A DNA stretch of 64,000 nt. Source: Flavobacterium gelidicaeli (GTDB lineage Bacteria; Bacteroidota; Bacteroidia; Flavobacteriales; Flavobacteriaceae). Position 1 is the first letter of the stretch; every line of letters begins with the position of its first letter. Where the stretch lies: NCBI RefSeq assembly GCF_013294005.1, contig NZ_JABSNK010000002.1, positions 62,001-126,000 on the forward strand, read 5' to 3'. The notes beneath the pieces were generated by a model. It saw only the letters and a program-made list of their open reading frames with translations, did no database searches and was not told the origin of the DNA. Both the position numbers and the translations under genes were made by a program. Shown one piece after another: positions 8,569-16,542 of this stretch.

Positions 8569-9615
8569 ATGATTGAAGATAAAAACCCACAACGCACTAG
8601 TATTGCACAATTAGGAGAATTTGGACTGATAGATCATCTTACTAAAAACTTTGAGGTAAATCAAAGTTCTACGTTAAAAGGTATAGGAGATGATGCAGCT
8701 GTTTTGGATTTTAAAGAAAAAAAAGTAGTCGTTTCTACTGATTTATTGATAGAAGGAGTACACTTTGATTTGGCTTACATGCCCTTAAAGCATTTAGGAT
8801 ATAAAGCTGTAGTAGTTAACATCTCTGATATTTGTGCAATGAATGCAAAGGCAACGCAAATAACAGTGTCTGTTGCGGTGTCAAACCGTTTTCCACTAGA
8901 GGCTTTAGATGAATTATTTGAAGGAATTGCTCACGCTGCCGCAGAATATAAAGTAGATGTGATAGGAGGAGATACTACCTCATCTCAAAAAGGATTAATT
9001 ATAAGTATCACTGCAATAGGTGAAGCAGACGAAGACGAAATCGTTTATAGAAATGGAGCAAAAAGTTCTGATTTATTAGTAGTTACAGGAGATATAGGTG
9101 CCGCTTATATGGGATTACAAGTTCTAGAAAGAGAGAAACAAGTGTTTCAAGTGAATCCAAATTCGCAGCCCGACTTAGATTTGTATACCTACTTAATTGA
9201 ACGCCAATTAAAACCTGAAGCTCGTAAAGATGTACGTACTTTATTGCATGCCTTAGAAATAAAGCCAACATCCATGATTGACATCTCTGACGGTCTTTCA
9301 TCTGAAATCATGCACTTGTGCAAGCAATCAAAGGTAGGTTGTAATCTTTATGAAGATAAATTACCCTTAGACCCACAATTAATAAGCGTGTGTGAAGAAT
9401 TTGATATTGACAGCACCACTGTTGCAATAAATGGCGGTGAAGACTATGAGTTACTGTTTACAATTGCAATGGAAGATTTCGAAAAAATAAAAGCAAATCC
9501 TAATTTTTCTATTATTGGGCACATGGTTCAAGAAAGTGAGGGAATACACTTAGTTACTCGAGCTAACACCCGCATTCCTCTTAAAGCTAGAGGATGGAAC
9601 GCATTAAGCGAATAA
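8569..9615 (+). CDS. thiL: Thiamine-monophosphate kinase
   Basis: 348 residues from the ATG at 8569 (MIEDKNPQRTSIAQLGEFGLI). The ThiL/PurM-like ATP-binding signatures are visible: GIGDDAAV at 38-45, STDLLIEGVHFDL, NISDICAMNA, GGDTTSS, and SDGLSSE in the C-terminal half. The enzyme phosphorylates thiamine monophosphate to the cofactor thiamine diphosphate in the cytosol. No other thiamin genes are near, so it is a stand-alone gene with its own promoter and a terminator right after the stop. The seven residues gained by starting at 8548 would be encoded by promoter sequence and are rejected. Confidence 0.95.
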   Translation: MIEDKNPQRTSIAQLGEFGLIDHLTKNFEVNQSSTLKGIGDDAAVLDFKEKKVVVSTDLLIEGVHFDLAYMPLKHLGYKAVVVNISDICAMNAKATQITVSVAVSNRFPLEALDELFEGIAHAAAEYKVDVIGGDTTSSQKGLIISITAIGEADEDEIVYRNGAKSSDLLVVTGDIGAAYMGLQVLEREKQVFQVNPNSQPDLDLYTYLIERQLKPEARKDVRTLLHALEIKPTSMIDISDGLSSEIMHLCKQSKVGCNLYEDKLPLDPQLISVCEEFDIDSTTVAINGGEDYELLFTIAMEDFEKIKANPNFSIIGHMVQESEGIHLVTRANTRIPLKARGWNALSE

Positions 9616-9616
9616 C

Positions 9617-9655
9617 AAAAAAAGAGGCATCATTTAAAAATGATGCCTCTTTTTA
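9617..9655. terminator. Bidirectional terminator between thiL and the response regulator gene
   Basis: AAAGAGGCATCATT and its exact complement AATGATGCCTCTTT flank a 4-base loop, with an A tract on the left and a T tract on the right, so it works for both convergent genes. Confidence 0.9.
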
Positions 9656-9672
9656 TATAAATAAAAATGTAC

Positions 9673-10365
9673 TTAAAAAAGTAACCCTTTACTTCTTGCT
9701 TCACGAACTAACTCTATATCAGTACCTTCTGGTAAACCTAATATTTTTTTTAGGTTTAACTTTCGAACAGCAATAGCATTAGACGAAATAGGAATATACT
9801 GCATCATGTCTTTTGATTTTGTTCCTTTTGATAAATGAAATAAAATTTGTTTATCAAATATATCAATCTCAATTCTATGTTCTTGGGATTCTAACATTTT
9901 AAGAACCGAATTACTATAATAACGTTCGTTATTGATTACTTTATCAAAAGCAAAAAGCAACTCATTAAACGTTAGGTCATTTTTAATTACTAATCCATGT
10001 GGATTTATACCATCAATGATTGTTTGTATCTTGAGGAACTCTGTAAACATTGTAAGTAAAATAATCTTGCAATTAGGCATCTTTTCTAAAATTAGCCTTG
10101 CTAAATCCTCACCTGAATACAAACCTTTTTCTTCATAAGTTGGCATGCTTATATCTAAAAATGCAATATCAAAATCTGGTGTACTCGCATTTGTTATAAT
10201 GTGATAAGCCGACTCGCAGTCTTTAGCTTCATCAATTATAAACTCATAATTATCAGGATGATATCTTGTAATTGCATTTTTATATCCTTGAATTATAAAA
10301 GGATGGTCATCAACAATTAAGATATTATTCTTAATGCTATTTGTTACAACAGAGTTACTTGTCAT
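9673..10365 (-). CDS. Response regulator, receiver plus LuxR-type HTH
   Basis: 230 residues. The N-terminal receiver has the acidic pair D19/D20 (ILIVDDHP), phospho-acceptor D71 in AFLDISMP, and a conserved region near LLTMFTE. The C-terminal ~60 residues (KQILFHLSKGTKSKDMMQYI onward) fit a NarL/LuxR helix-turn-helix, though the recognition helix is atypical. The start overlaps the end of the sensor kinase gene by 11 bases (10355-10365), so the pair is translationally coupled and forms one two-component system. The targets are unknown. A bidirectional terminator follows. Confidence 0.88.
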   Translation of the reverse strand: MTSNSVVTNSIKNNILIVDDHPFIIQGYKNAITRYHPDNYEFIIDEAKDCESAYHIITNASTPDFDIAFLDISMPTYEEKGLYSGEDLARLILEKMPNCKIILLTMFTEFLKIQTIIDGINPHGLVIKNDLTFNELLFAFDKVINNERYYSNSVLKMLESQEHRIEIDIFDKQILFHLSKGTKSKDMMQYIPISSNAIAVRKLNLKKILGLPEGTDIELVREARSKGLLF

Positions 10366-12418
10366 TATTGCTGGTATTTATTTTTTGTTCTAATGGAACT
10401 GTAATTGTTATCGTTGTCCCACTATTTTTTTTAGACTCAATATCAAAAGTTCCGTTACAATCTTTCGTTCTAGAGATAATATTTTGCAAACCTATGCCTT
10501 TTCTTTTTAATTTGGTGTCAAAACCGATACCATCATCACTAATTATTAATAGAAGCGTTTTATCTTGCTTTTTTAATTCTATTATAATCGTATCTGCATA
10601 AGCATACTTATTAATATTTTGTAATGATTCTTGAATGATCCGATATAAATTGATTTTTATTGAATTGACAATTAGCTCCCATTTAATATCTGAGTCAATA
10701 TTAGATATCAGTTTACTTTTAAAAGTTTTGCGTTGTTCTTCAAATAAATCTTCAACAATTGCTACGAAGTTATTAATTAATCCTGATTTTTCTTTACTCA
10801 AATCATGTGAAATTTCCCGAATATCTTGTTCAACATTTTTAAGCTCAACTATGTAGTTGTCTCTTTGGTCCATTGCCAATTCATCTTTAAACCTATTCAA
10901 GCCATCTAAATTCATCCTGATTCCAAACATTTTTCCTAAGACGCCGTCATGTAATTCCTGTGCTAAACGTTTTCTTTCCTTTACCCTATTTACTTCAATG
11001 GTACTTTGTTGCGAGATCATTAGGTTATAAATCTCCTCGTTTGTTTTTTGTTGTTGTTGAATGTATACTAACTCTTTATTTTTTGCTTTTTGAGCTTTAA
11101 TAATATACAAAAAAATACCCAATAAAATTACAAAACTAAAAATATAAACTAAATTTCTGTTTTGAGTTTCTAAATCTGAGTTCTTATCTTTTATTTGATC
11201 GGTTTCATATTCAATACGAGTGAACTTATCACCTATTTTTCTTTCTGCCTTTTGAAGTTGTTCATTATTCCTAATATATTCTTTTGAATAAATTGAAGCA
11301 TTTGTAGGGTTAACAACAGAAAGCTGTTTAAGCGCAACAAGAATATCTCTGCGTACATTAGTTGTCTTAGTCAAAGAATATGCTTCTTTTGCAAATTTAA
11401 TTGACGTAGCAGTGTCATGGACGGAAGCATAATATTCAGATAAATGTATTTTATTTATAAATATACCTGAACTTAACTTTAAACTATCTCTTATTTTGAG
11501 TGCCTCAAAAAAAAGTTTCGGAAGTTCAATGGTATCATTAGACATAAATTTAGCATACGCCAAGTTATCTAATAACATCGCATATAGTGCAGGTTTTTGG
11601 CCTTTTAAATTTGATTGTTTTAGTCCATCTTGAAAATAGATTTTAGCTAAACTCTGTTTTTTTTCGCTTAAATACAAAAAGCCAATATTATTATAGGAAG
11701 TGGCTTTAGATTGAAATACTTTAGGAATAATTTCATCATCACTTATTAGCAATGCCTTTTTATGGTACGTAAGTGCATTCTCGTATTCACCTAATTCGCC
11801 ATATATAACACCTAACAAATTATAAGCATCATATAGAGTATTATTTGATTTCTTATCCTTTTTAATAAAACGTAATACGTTATATACTGATTTCTCTGAA
11901 CCAAAGAAATCTCCAGCTTTAAATTGTAAATTTGCTTTATTAATTAATGTTTTACCTAAATTATAATTGTCTCCTAATTTAAAATATATTTTTTCAGCTT
12001 TATAATAAAATAGAAATGAACTATCTAATACTGACTGTGATTGATAATAATCACCCAAATAAGTATAGGCTTTTGTAATATTAGAAGTATCGCTTACTAA
12101 TTCAGCTTTATCCAAAACTAAATGAACTGTTTTACTAAATCTCTGCCAATCATTTATATTATAATAACGGTTTGCGACTTTAAATAAATTTACTCTATAA
12201 AGTGAATCATTATCTTTTTCTGCAATTACATTATAGGCTTTCTGAGTATATGACAAGCGCTTTTCTACGGTTAAAGAAAAATCATTGGCTAAAGAAAAAT
12301 AAACAGATAAACTATCTTCCGAAGATGTTAAAACTTTCTGACTTTCATTTTTCTGAGAGCAACTCATAAAAATAAAAAAAACAACCAATAATAAATAAGT
12401 AACTTTCAATTTGCGCAT
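10355..12418 (-). CDS. TPR-containing sensor histidine kinase (HisKA_3/NarX type)
   Basis: 687 residues. The N-terminus has a lipoprotein-like signal, FIFMSC with C20. About 350 residues of TPR-like helical repeats follow (for example NNIGFLYLSEKKQSLAKIYF). Next come a coiled coil, one transmembrane segment at ~425-445 (IFSFVILLGIFLYII), a HisKA_3 dimerisation domain with phospho-acceptor H490 in RLAQELHDGVLG, and a HATPase with ISDDGIGFD and a GIGLQNI box. The TPRs should lie in the periplasm as an input or protein-interaction domain, with the kinase in the cytosol. A lipobox on a protein that also spans the membrane is unusual. It pairs with the overlapping LuxR-type regulator. Confidence 0.92.
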   Translation of the reverse strand: MRKLKVTYLLLVVFFIFMSCSQKNESQKVLTSSEDSLSVYFSLANDFSLTVEKRLSYTQKAYNVIAEKDNDSLYRVNLFKVANRYYNINDWQRFSKTVHLVLDKAELVSDTSNITKAYTYLGDYYQSQSVLDSSFLFYYKAEKIYFKLGDNYNLGKTLINKANLQFKAGDFFGSEKSVYNVLRFIKKDKKSNNTLYDAYNLLGVIYGELGEYENALTYHKKALLISDDEIIPKVFQSKATSYNNIGFLYLSEKKQSLAKIYFQDGLKQSNLKGQKPALYAMLLDNLAYAKFMSNDTIELPKLFFEALKIRDSLKLSSGIFINKIHLSEYYASVHDTATSIKFAKEAYSLTKTTNVRRDILVALKQLSVVNPTNASIYSKEYIRNNEQLQKAERKIGDKFTRIEYETDQIKDKNSDLETQNRNLVYIFSFVILLGIFLYIIKAQKAKNKELVYIQQQQKTNEEIYNLMISQQSTIEVNRVKERKRLAQELHDGVLGKMFGIRMNLDGLNRFKDELAMDQRDNYIVELKNVEQDIREISHDLSKEKSGLINNFVAIVEDLFEEQRKTFKSKLISNIDSDIKWELIVNSIKINLYRIIQESLQNINKYAYADTIIIELKKQDKTLLLIISDDGIGFDTKLKRKGIGLQNIISRTKDCNGTFDIESKKNSGTTITITVPLEQKINTSNNDK

Positions 12419-12426
12419 CGTTTTAC

Positions 12427-12434
12427 CAAAAATA
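12427..12434 (-). promoter_or_regulatory. Possible -7 box of the TPR kinase gene
   Basis: Minus strand TATTTTTG lies only nine bases before the ATG at 12418. A TTG lies about 15 bases further upstream, a slightly short spacer. If used, the mRNA would be almost leaderless. Confidence 0.35.
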
Positions 12435-12454
12435 GTAAAATAAAACCACCAACA

Positions 12455-12490
12455 TAAAAAAGGCCATCAAATAATTGATGGCCTTTTTTA
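12455..12490 (-). terminator. Terminator of the repeat-protein gene
   Basis: Minus strand AAAAAAGGCCATCAA, short loop, TTGATGGCCTTTTTT. It separates the small repeat-protein gene from the kinase gene, so the two are not one operon. Confidence 0.9.
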
Positions 12491-12506
12491 TTTATTTAAT
12501 TTTTAT

Positions 12507-12773
12507 TTAGTCGACTTTCACATTTCCTCCAACTGAATTTCCTCCAATTATATCATCTACCTTTACATTTCCTCCAACTGAATTTCCTCCAATTATATCA
12601 TCTACTTTTACGTTACCACCAACTGAATTTCCTCCTATAATATCATCTACTTTAACATTACCGCCAACTGAGTTTCCGCCAATAATATTTTCACCACCAT
12701 TACCTGGAGTTGTAAATGAACTCATTGTTACTACTAAAGAGAATAAACCGATTGTTGAGATTAATTTTTTCAT
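12507..12773 (-). CDS. Small secreted protein of four identical 15-residue Gly/Asn repeats
   Basis: 88 residues. Residues 1-20 (MKKLISTIGLFSLVVTMSSF) form a Sec signal peptide. A short TTPGNGGEN linker follows, then four copies of IIGGNSVGGNVKVDD (residues 30-44, 45-59, 60-74 and 75-88, the last lacking one Asp and ending at the stop). I do not recognise the family. It has no Cys, no double-glycine processing site and no RTX calcium motif. A beta-rich, perhaps self-assembling or surface-exposed peptide is only an inference from the regular alternation of Gly, Asn and Val. It has its own -7 box and terminator. Three direct repeats lie just upstream, and a LytTR regulator gene is the next gene on the same strand, a likely controller. 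Confidence 0.85.
   Translation of the reverse strand: MKKLISTIGLFSLVVTMSSFTTPGNGGENIIGGNSVGGNVKVDDIIGGNSVGGNVKVDDIIGGNSVGGNVKVDDIIGGNSVGGNVKVD
12510..12686 (-). repeat. Four tandem 45-bp coding repeats
   Basis: The DNA units encode the same 15 residues with different codons. Unit 1 differs from unit 2 at six codons, all synonymous (for example GGC/GGA, AAC/AAT, GTT/GTA), while units 3 and 4 differ only near the 3' end. No difference among the four changes an amino acid. Confidence 0.9.
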
Positions 12774-12874
12774 GATTTGGGATTTTTATGTTGTTGTTAA
12801 ATTTTACTTTTTTAGAACAGCTTTATCAGCGATTTCCTGATGTAAAATTATAACGACATCCCTCCTTTTCAACG

Positions 12875-12882
12875 CAAAATTA
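12875..12882 (-). promoter_or_regulatory. -7 box of the repeat-protein gene
   Basis: Minus strand TAATTTTG matches TAnnTTTG about 100 bases before the ATG at 12773. The -33 position has no TTG; it is occupied by one of the 21-bp-spaced repeats, as in activator-dependent promoters. Confidence 0.55.
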
Positions 12883-12889
12883 AGCGTAT

Positions 12890-12942
12890 ATGGTAAACTG
12901 TAGTAGTCTGATAGTAAACAGCTACCAAATTATGGTAACTGC
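12890..12942 (-). promoter_or_regulatory. Three direct repeats with 21-bp period, candidate LytTR operator
   Basis: On the plus strand ATGGTAAACTGT starts at 12890, ATAGTAAACAGC at 12911 and ATGGTAACTGC at 12932, exactly 21 bases apart (two helical turns). On the transcribed strand each contains a GTT core (ACAGTTTAC, GCTGTTTAC, GCAGTTACC) resembling the pair-of-direct-repeats pattern bound by LytTR domains. They lie immediately upstream of the -7 box at 12875 and downstream of the LytTR gene. Confidence 0.5.
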
Positions 12943-12949
12943 ATACATT

Positions 12950-13756
12950 TTAGATTTCAAGGTAATTGTTGCTTGAAATTTTACTAATTATAAGATCAAT
13001 ATTTGATTTGTATGTTTTAGAAAAAGGAAGTTTTGTAGCTGCATTTTTTATATGACAGATAGCATTTCCTGTATGAATTCTAGATATATAACTGCTGTTT
13101 ACAATATAACTATTGTGAATCCTCACAAATGGGTAATACAATGTCGACTCAAAATGCTTCAATGTTTTGAATGCCGTTATCATTTCTCCTGTGTTTAAAT
13201 GTATATCCGTTGAGTTATTATCAGCTTTGAGGTAGGTAATATCCTTTGTATCGATATACCTGTAGTCTCCATAAGATTTGATACACAAGATAAGCGCTTG
13301 TTGTGTAGGAGTAATTTTATCTTGTAACAAAATGGCCTGTGGAGTTAATTGATCATTTAAAGACATCCCTAACTCTTGTTCTCTACTTTTATTTAATTTT
13401 AAAATTAATTTAACCAAATCACTTTTTACTAAAGGCTTCAATAAATAATCTGTGACTTGATATTTGATGGCTTCAAAAGCTAGTTTTTTCTTTCTAGTAG
13501 TAACAATTATTTCTGGAACTTTTTTTAAATACCTATGAAGTTCATTAATCAATAATAATGATAATTTGCTTTTAATGTTTTTTGGATCAATTTCGAGAAA
13601 AACAAAATCTGGTTTGTGTTCTAAAATTAAATTTAAACCCATTTTATAATTATTTGCTGATGCTACAAAAACAAACTCTGAAAACCCATCAGCTACTGCC
13701 TGAGTCTCCAAAACATTTTGTTGATCATCGTCGATAATTATATATGAGTAGCTCAT
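12950..13756 (-). CDS. LytTR-family regulator with a Glu-substituted receiver
   Basis: 268 residues: a receiver domain (1-~125), a linker, and a LytTR DNA-binding domain (~165-265; YLKADNNSTDIHL, FVRIHNSYIVN, LPFSKTYK). The receiver keeps the acidic cluster D9-D11, T86/T87 and K107, but the phospho-acceptor Asp of the usual FLD motif is Glu (E55 in PDFVFLEIDP, codon GAA). Glu there often mimics phosphorylation or abolishes control by a kinase, so the protein may be constitutively active or respond to something else. No LytS-type kinase is adjacent. The next gene downstream on the same strand encodes the small repeat protein, with possible LytTR sites between. A 20-base dyad lies 35 bases upstream of the start. 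Confidence 0.9.
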   Translation of the reverse strand: MSYSYIIIDDDQQNVLETQAVADGFSEFVFVASANNYKMGLNLILEHKPDFVFLEIDPKNIKSKLSLLLINELHRYLKKVPEIIVTTRKKKLAFEAIKYQVTDYLLKPLVKSDLVKLILKLNKSREQELGMSLNDQLTPQAILLQDKITPTQQALILCIKSYGDYRYIDTKDITYLKADNNSTDIHLNTGEMITAFKTLKHFESTLYYPFVRIHNSYIVNSSYISRIHTGNAICHIKNAATKLPFSKTYKSNIDLIISKISSNNYLEI

Positions 13757-13790
13757 TTATATTTTTATAATTGTCTTTTCAATTTAAAAA

Positions 13791-13810
13791 TAACTTTCTA
13801 GGTAAAGTTA
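13791..13810. promoter_or_regulatory. Dyad upstream of the LytTR gene
   Basis: TAACTTT and AAAGTTA flank a 6-base centre (CTAGGT). It could be an operator for the LytTR gene at 13756. No further support. Confidence 0.25.
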
Positions 13811-13956
13811 CTCCTTGAGGTTGTAATCAAAATTAAATTTACTTTTTTACTTTTTACAGTTTCTAAAATATCAATTTAACTCGTTAAAACACAAATATAC
13901 ACGATTAAAAGCGCTTTTCTTTTAAAATTGAGAGGAAGCTTTTTGCCTATTGGGCA

Positions 13957-13993
13957 TAAAAAAAGGCTTTCCTCTACAGGAAAGCCTTTTTTT
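13957..13993 (-). terminator. Terminator of glyS
   Basis: Minus strand AAAAGGCTTTCCTG, loop, AGGAAAGCCTTTTTTT, 20 bases past the glyS stop. Confidence 0.9.
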
Positions 13994-14013
13994 AATATGT
14001 TAATCTATAGTAA

Positions 14014-15555
14014 TTACATTCTTTTTAACCAGTTTTTCATAGCTACTTCATTTTCGATAATAGCATTTAATTCTGATATTTTAACGCGATCTTGTTTCAT
14101 AGTATCTCTATGACGAATCGTCACTGTTTGATCTTCGATAGTTTGATGATCTACTGTAATACAAAACGGTGTTCCTAATGCATCTTGTCTTCTATAACGT
14201 CGACCTACTGCATCTTTTTCATCATAAGTAACACTGAAATCCCACTTTAAATCTTCAATGATTTTATGTGCAATTTCCGGCAAACCGTCTTTTTTAACTA
14301 ATGGTAAAACAGCCGCTTTTGTTGGTGCTAAAACTGAAGGCAATTTTAATACTGTTCTTGTTGAACCATCCTCTAAAGTTTCTTCTTTTAAAGAAGTTGC
14401 AAAAACAGCTAAAAACATTCTGTCAAGACCTACTGAAGTTTCTACAACATAAGGAACGTAGTTTTTATTTAATTCAGCGTCAAAATATTGTAATTTTCTT
14501 CCAGAGAATTTTTCGTGTGCTTTTAAATCAAAGTCGGTACGAGAATGAATTCCTTCTAGTTCTTTAAATCCAAACGGAAAATTAAATTCAATATCTGCAG
14601 CTGCATTAGCATAATGAGCTAATTTCTCATGGTCATGGTAACGGTAATTTTCCTTACCTAGCCCTAATGATAAATGCCATTTTAATCTTGTTTCTTTCCA
14701 GAATTCGTAGTGGATCATCTCATCGCCTGGACGTACAAAAAATTGCATTTCCATTTGTTCAAATTCACGCATACGAAAGATAAACTGTCTTGCAACAATT
14801 TCATTTCTAAATGCTTTACCTGTTTGTGCAATACCAAAAGGAACTTTCATTCTTCCTGATTTTTGTACATTCAAGAAATTTACAAAAATACCTTGCGCTG
14901 TTTCTGGACGTAAGTATAAATCCATAGCAGTATCTGCAGATGCTCCTAATTTTGTACCAAACATCAAATTAAATTGACGAACTTCAGTCCAATTACGAGA
15001 ACCTGTTTCTGGACAAGCAATTTCTAACTCTTCGATTAATGCTTTTACATCTTCAAGATCTTCGTTTCCTAAAGAACGTCCTAAACGCTCTAAAATTTCT
15101 CTTTCTCTTGCTTTATACTCTACAACCCTAGTATTTGTTGAAACAAATTCAGCTTCATCAAAAGCATCTCCAAAACGAACTCTTGCTTTTTCGACTTCTT
15201 TAATTGCTTTGATATTTAGCTTTTCAGCATAATCTTCAATTAAAACATCAGCTCTATATCTTCTTTTTGAATCTTTATTATCAATTAATGGGTCGTTAAA
15301 TGCATCTACGTGGCCTGATGCTTTCCAAGTTGTAGGGTGCATTAATATCGATGCATCAAGTCCTACAATATTTTCATTCATCTGAACCATTGATTTCCAC
15401 CAATATTCACGTATGTTCTTTTTTAACTCTACTCCGTTTTGTGCATAATCATAAACTGCACTCAAACCATCGTAAATTTCGCTTGACGGAAAAATAAAAC
15501 CGTACTCTTTTGCATGCGAAATTACATTCTTAAATATATCTTCTTGTTTTGCCAT
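14014..15555 (-). CDS. glyS: Glycine-tRNA ligase, homodimeric class II type
   Basis: 513 residues, the length of the single-chain bacterial/eukaryotic-type enzyme rather than the alpha2beta2 form. Class II motifs are visible: motif 2 (FRNEIVARQFIFRMREFEQME) and motif 3 (GLDRMFLAVF). The anticodon-binding domain fills the C-terminal ~150 residues (LPSVLAPTKAAVLPLVKKD onward). The N-terminus (IFPSSEIYDGLSAVYDYAQNG) is the usual glycine-recognition region. It attaches glycine to tRNA-Gly in the cytosol. It stands alone and is divergent from comF. A -7 box ends only five bases before the ATG, hinting at a leaderless transcript. Confidence 0.97.
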   Translation of the reverse strand: MAKQEDIFKNVISHAKEYGFIFPSSEIYDGLSAVYDYAQNGVELKKNIREYWWKSMVQMNENIVGLDASILMHPTTWKASGHVDAFNDPLIDNKDSKRRYRADVLIEDYAEKLNIKAIKEVEKARVRFGDAFDEAEFVSTNTRVVEYKAREREILERLGRSLGNEDLEDVKALIEELEIACPETGSRNWTEVRQFNLMFGTKLGASADTAMDLYLRPETAQGIFVNFLNVQKSGRMKVPFGIAQTGKAFRNEIVARQFIFRMREFEQMEMQFFVRPGDEMIHYEFWKETRLKWHLSLGLGKENYRYHDHEKLAHYANAAADIEFNFPFGFKELEGIHSRTDFDLKAHEKFSGRKLQYFDAELNKNYVPYVVETSVGLDRMFLAVFATSLKEETLEDGSTRTVLKLPSVLAPTKAAVLPLVKKDGLPEIAHKIIEDLKWDFSVTYDEKDAVGRRYRRQDALGTPFCITVDHQTIEDQTVTIRHRDTMKQDRVKISELNAIIENEVAMKNWLKRM

Positions 15556-15559
15556 ACTG

Positions 15560-15567
15560 CAAAAATA
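15560..15567 (-). promoter_or_regulatory. -7 box almost touching the glyS start codon
   Basis: Minus strand TATTTTTG, matching TAnnTTTG, ends five bases before the ATG at 15555. Initiation at the normal distance would fall on or next to the A of the ATG. Confidence 0.45.
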
Positions 15568-15638
15568 TAAAAAGAGAACTTAAAAAAAAGGAATTTATGT
15601 AAGATTGAAGCATTGATTTTCATATTTTTATAAATAAA

Positions 15639-16334
15639 ATGGTAAATCAGCTATTCAAAAGCGTAATTAATCTCTTCTTCCCTGAAACATGTGGCGGCTG
15701 TAATGTTATTTTAACATCTAATGAAAAAATAATTTGCACTTTATGCCGCCATAATATTCCGTTGACAAACCATCATTTGAATCCTCAAAACGAAGCTTTT
15801 AATAAATTTTATGGTAGAGTTGATGTAATACACGCTTCGGCATTTGTTTATTTTCATAAAAAAGGAATCGTTCAAGAGATGATTCATAATTTAAAATATA
15901 GAGGTCATGAAGATATTGGGGAATTACTCGGAAATTGGTACGCCGAAGATTTAGCGACAATCCCAAAACTAAAATCTGTAGATTGCATTATACCGGTCCC
16001 ACTTCACAAAAGGAAATTTAATGAACGTGGTTACAACCAAGTCACTACTTTTGGTTTCGCTTTAGCAAAAAGATTAAATTTAACATACACAAGCACGATA
16101 TTAATCCGGAAAGTTTACGCCAAAACACAATCAAAGAAAAACTTATTAGGAAGATCCGAAGGGATTGGGTCTACATTTGACGTCATATTCACCGAAAAAG
16201 ATCACAACAAACACTTTTTATTAATTGACGATGTAATAACTACCGGCGCAACTCTAGAAGCCTGCTCTAAAGCATTATTGAAAATTCCTGGAGCAAAAAT
16301 CAGTATCGTTTGTATGGCTATGGCCGAGTCATAA
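15639..16334 (+). CDS. comF: ComF family phosphoribosyltransferase-like protein
   Basis: 231 residues. An N-terminal zinc-ribbon (C18-x2-C21 and C33-x2-C36) is followed by a double-zinc-ribbon/PRTase fold with VPLHKRKFNERGYNQ at ~120-134 and the PRPP-binding loop DDVITTGAT at 197-205. ComF proteins are tied to natural transformation in other bacteria, probably acting on incoming single-stranded DNA in the cytosol, but their enzymatic role is unsettled. The gene is divergent from glyS. No other competence gene is close. No terminator is seen before the sod gene 208 bases downstream, a spacer that contains only a -7-like TAAATTTG box at 16501-16508. Confidence 0.9.
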   Translation: MVNQLFKSVINLFFPETCGGCNVILTSNEKIICTLCRHNIPLTNHHLNPQNEAFNKFYGRVDVIHASAFVYFHKKGIVQEMIHNLKYRGHEDIGELLGNWYAEDLATIPKLKSVDCIIPVPLHKRKFNERGYNQVTTFGFALAKRLNLTYTSTILIRKVYAKTQSKKNLLGRSEGIGSTFDVIFTEKDHNKHFLLIDDVITTGATLEACSKALLKIPGAKISIVCMAMAES

Positions 16335-16542
16335 AAGATAATGCAAATCTTTTAAATGCTCATAAAATTAAAACGAGACTTTTGTGAAAATTATAAAATA
16401 ATTAAAATTTACAAGCATAAAATGACCTTATTATTACAACAAACGATTAATTTAATGAAATTATAACAATCTAGAATTTCCGTTTCCAAAGTTAAATGTT
16501 TAAATTTGAATAAAATTTTATAAATATTTAAACAAACATATT

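Noticed and set aside
9594..9776. Plus-strand ORF overlapping the thiL end and the terminator
   Set aside because: It runs through a strong bidirectional hairpin and into the antisense of the response regulator gene, so it is not a gene.
12510..12686. Regular 45-bp tandem repeats considered as a CRISPR-like or minisatellite array
   Set aside because: They are in frame, encode identical residues with synonymous variation, have no spacers, and form one ORF with a signal peptide.
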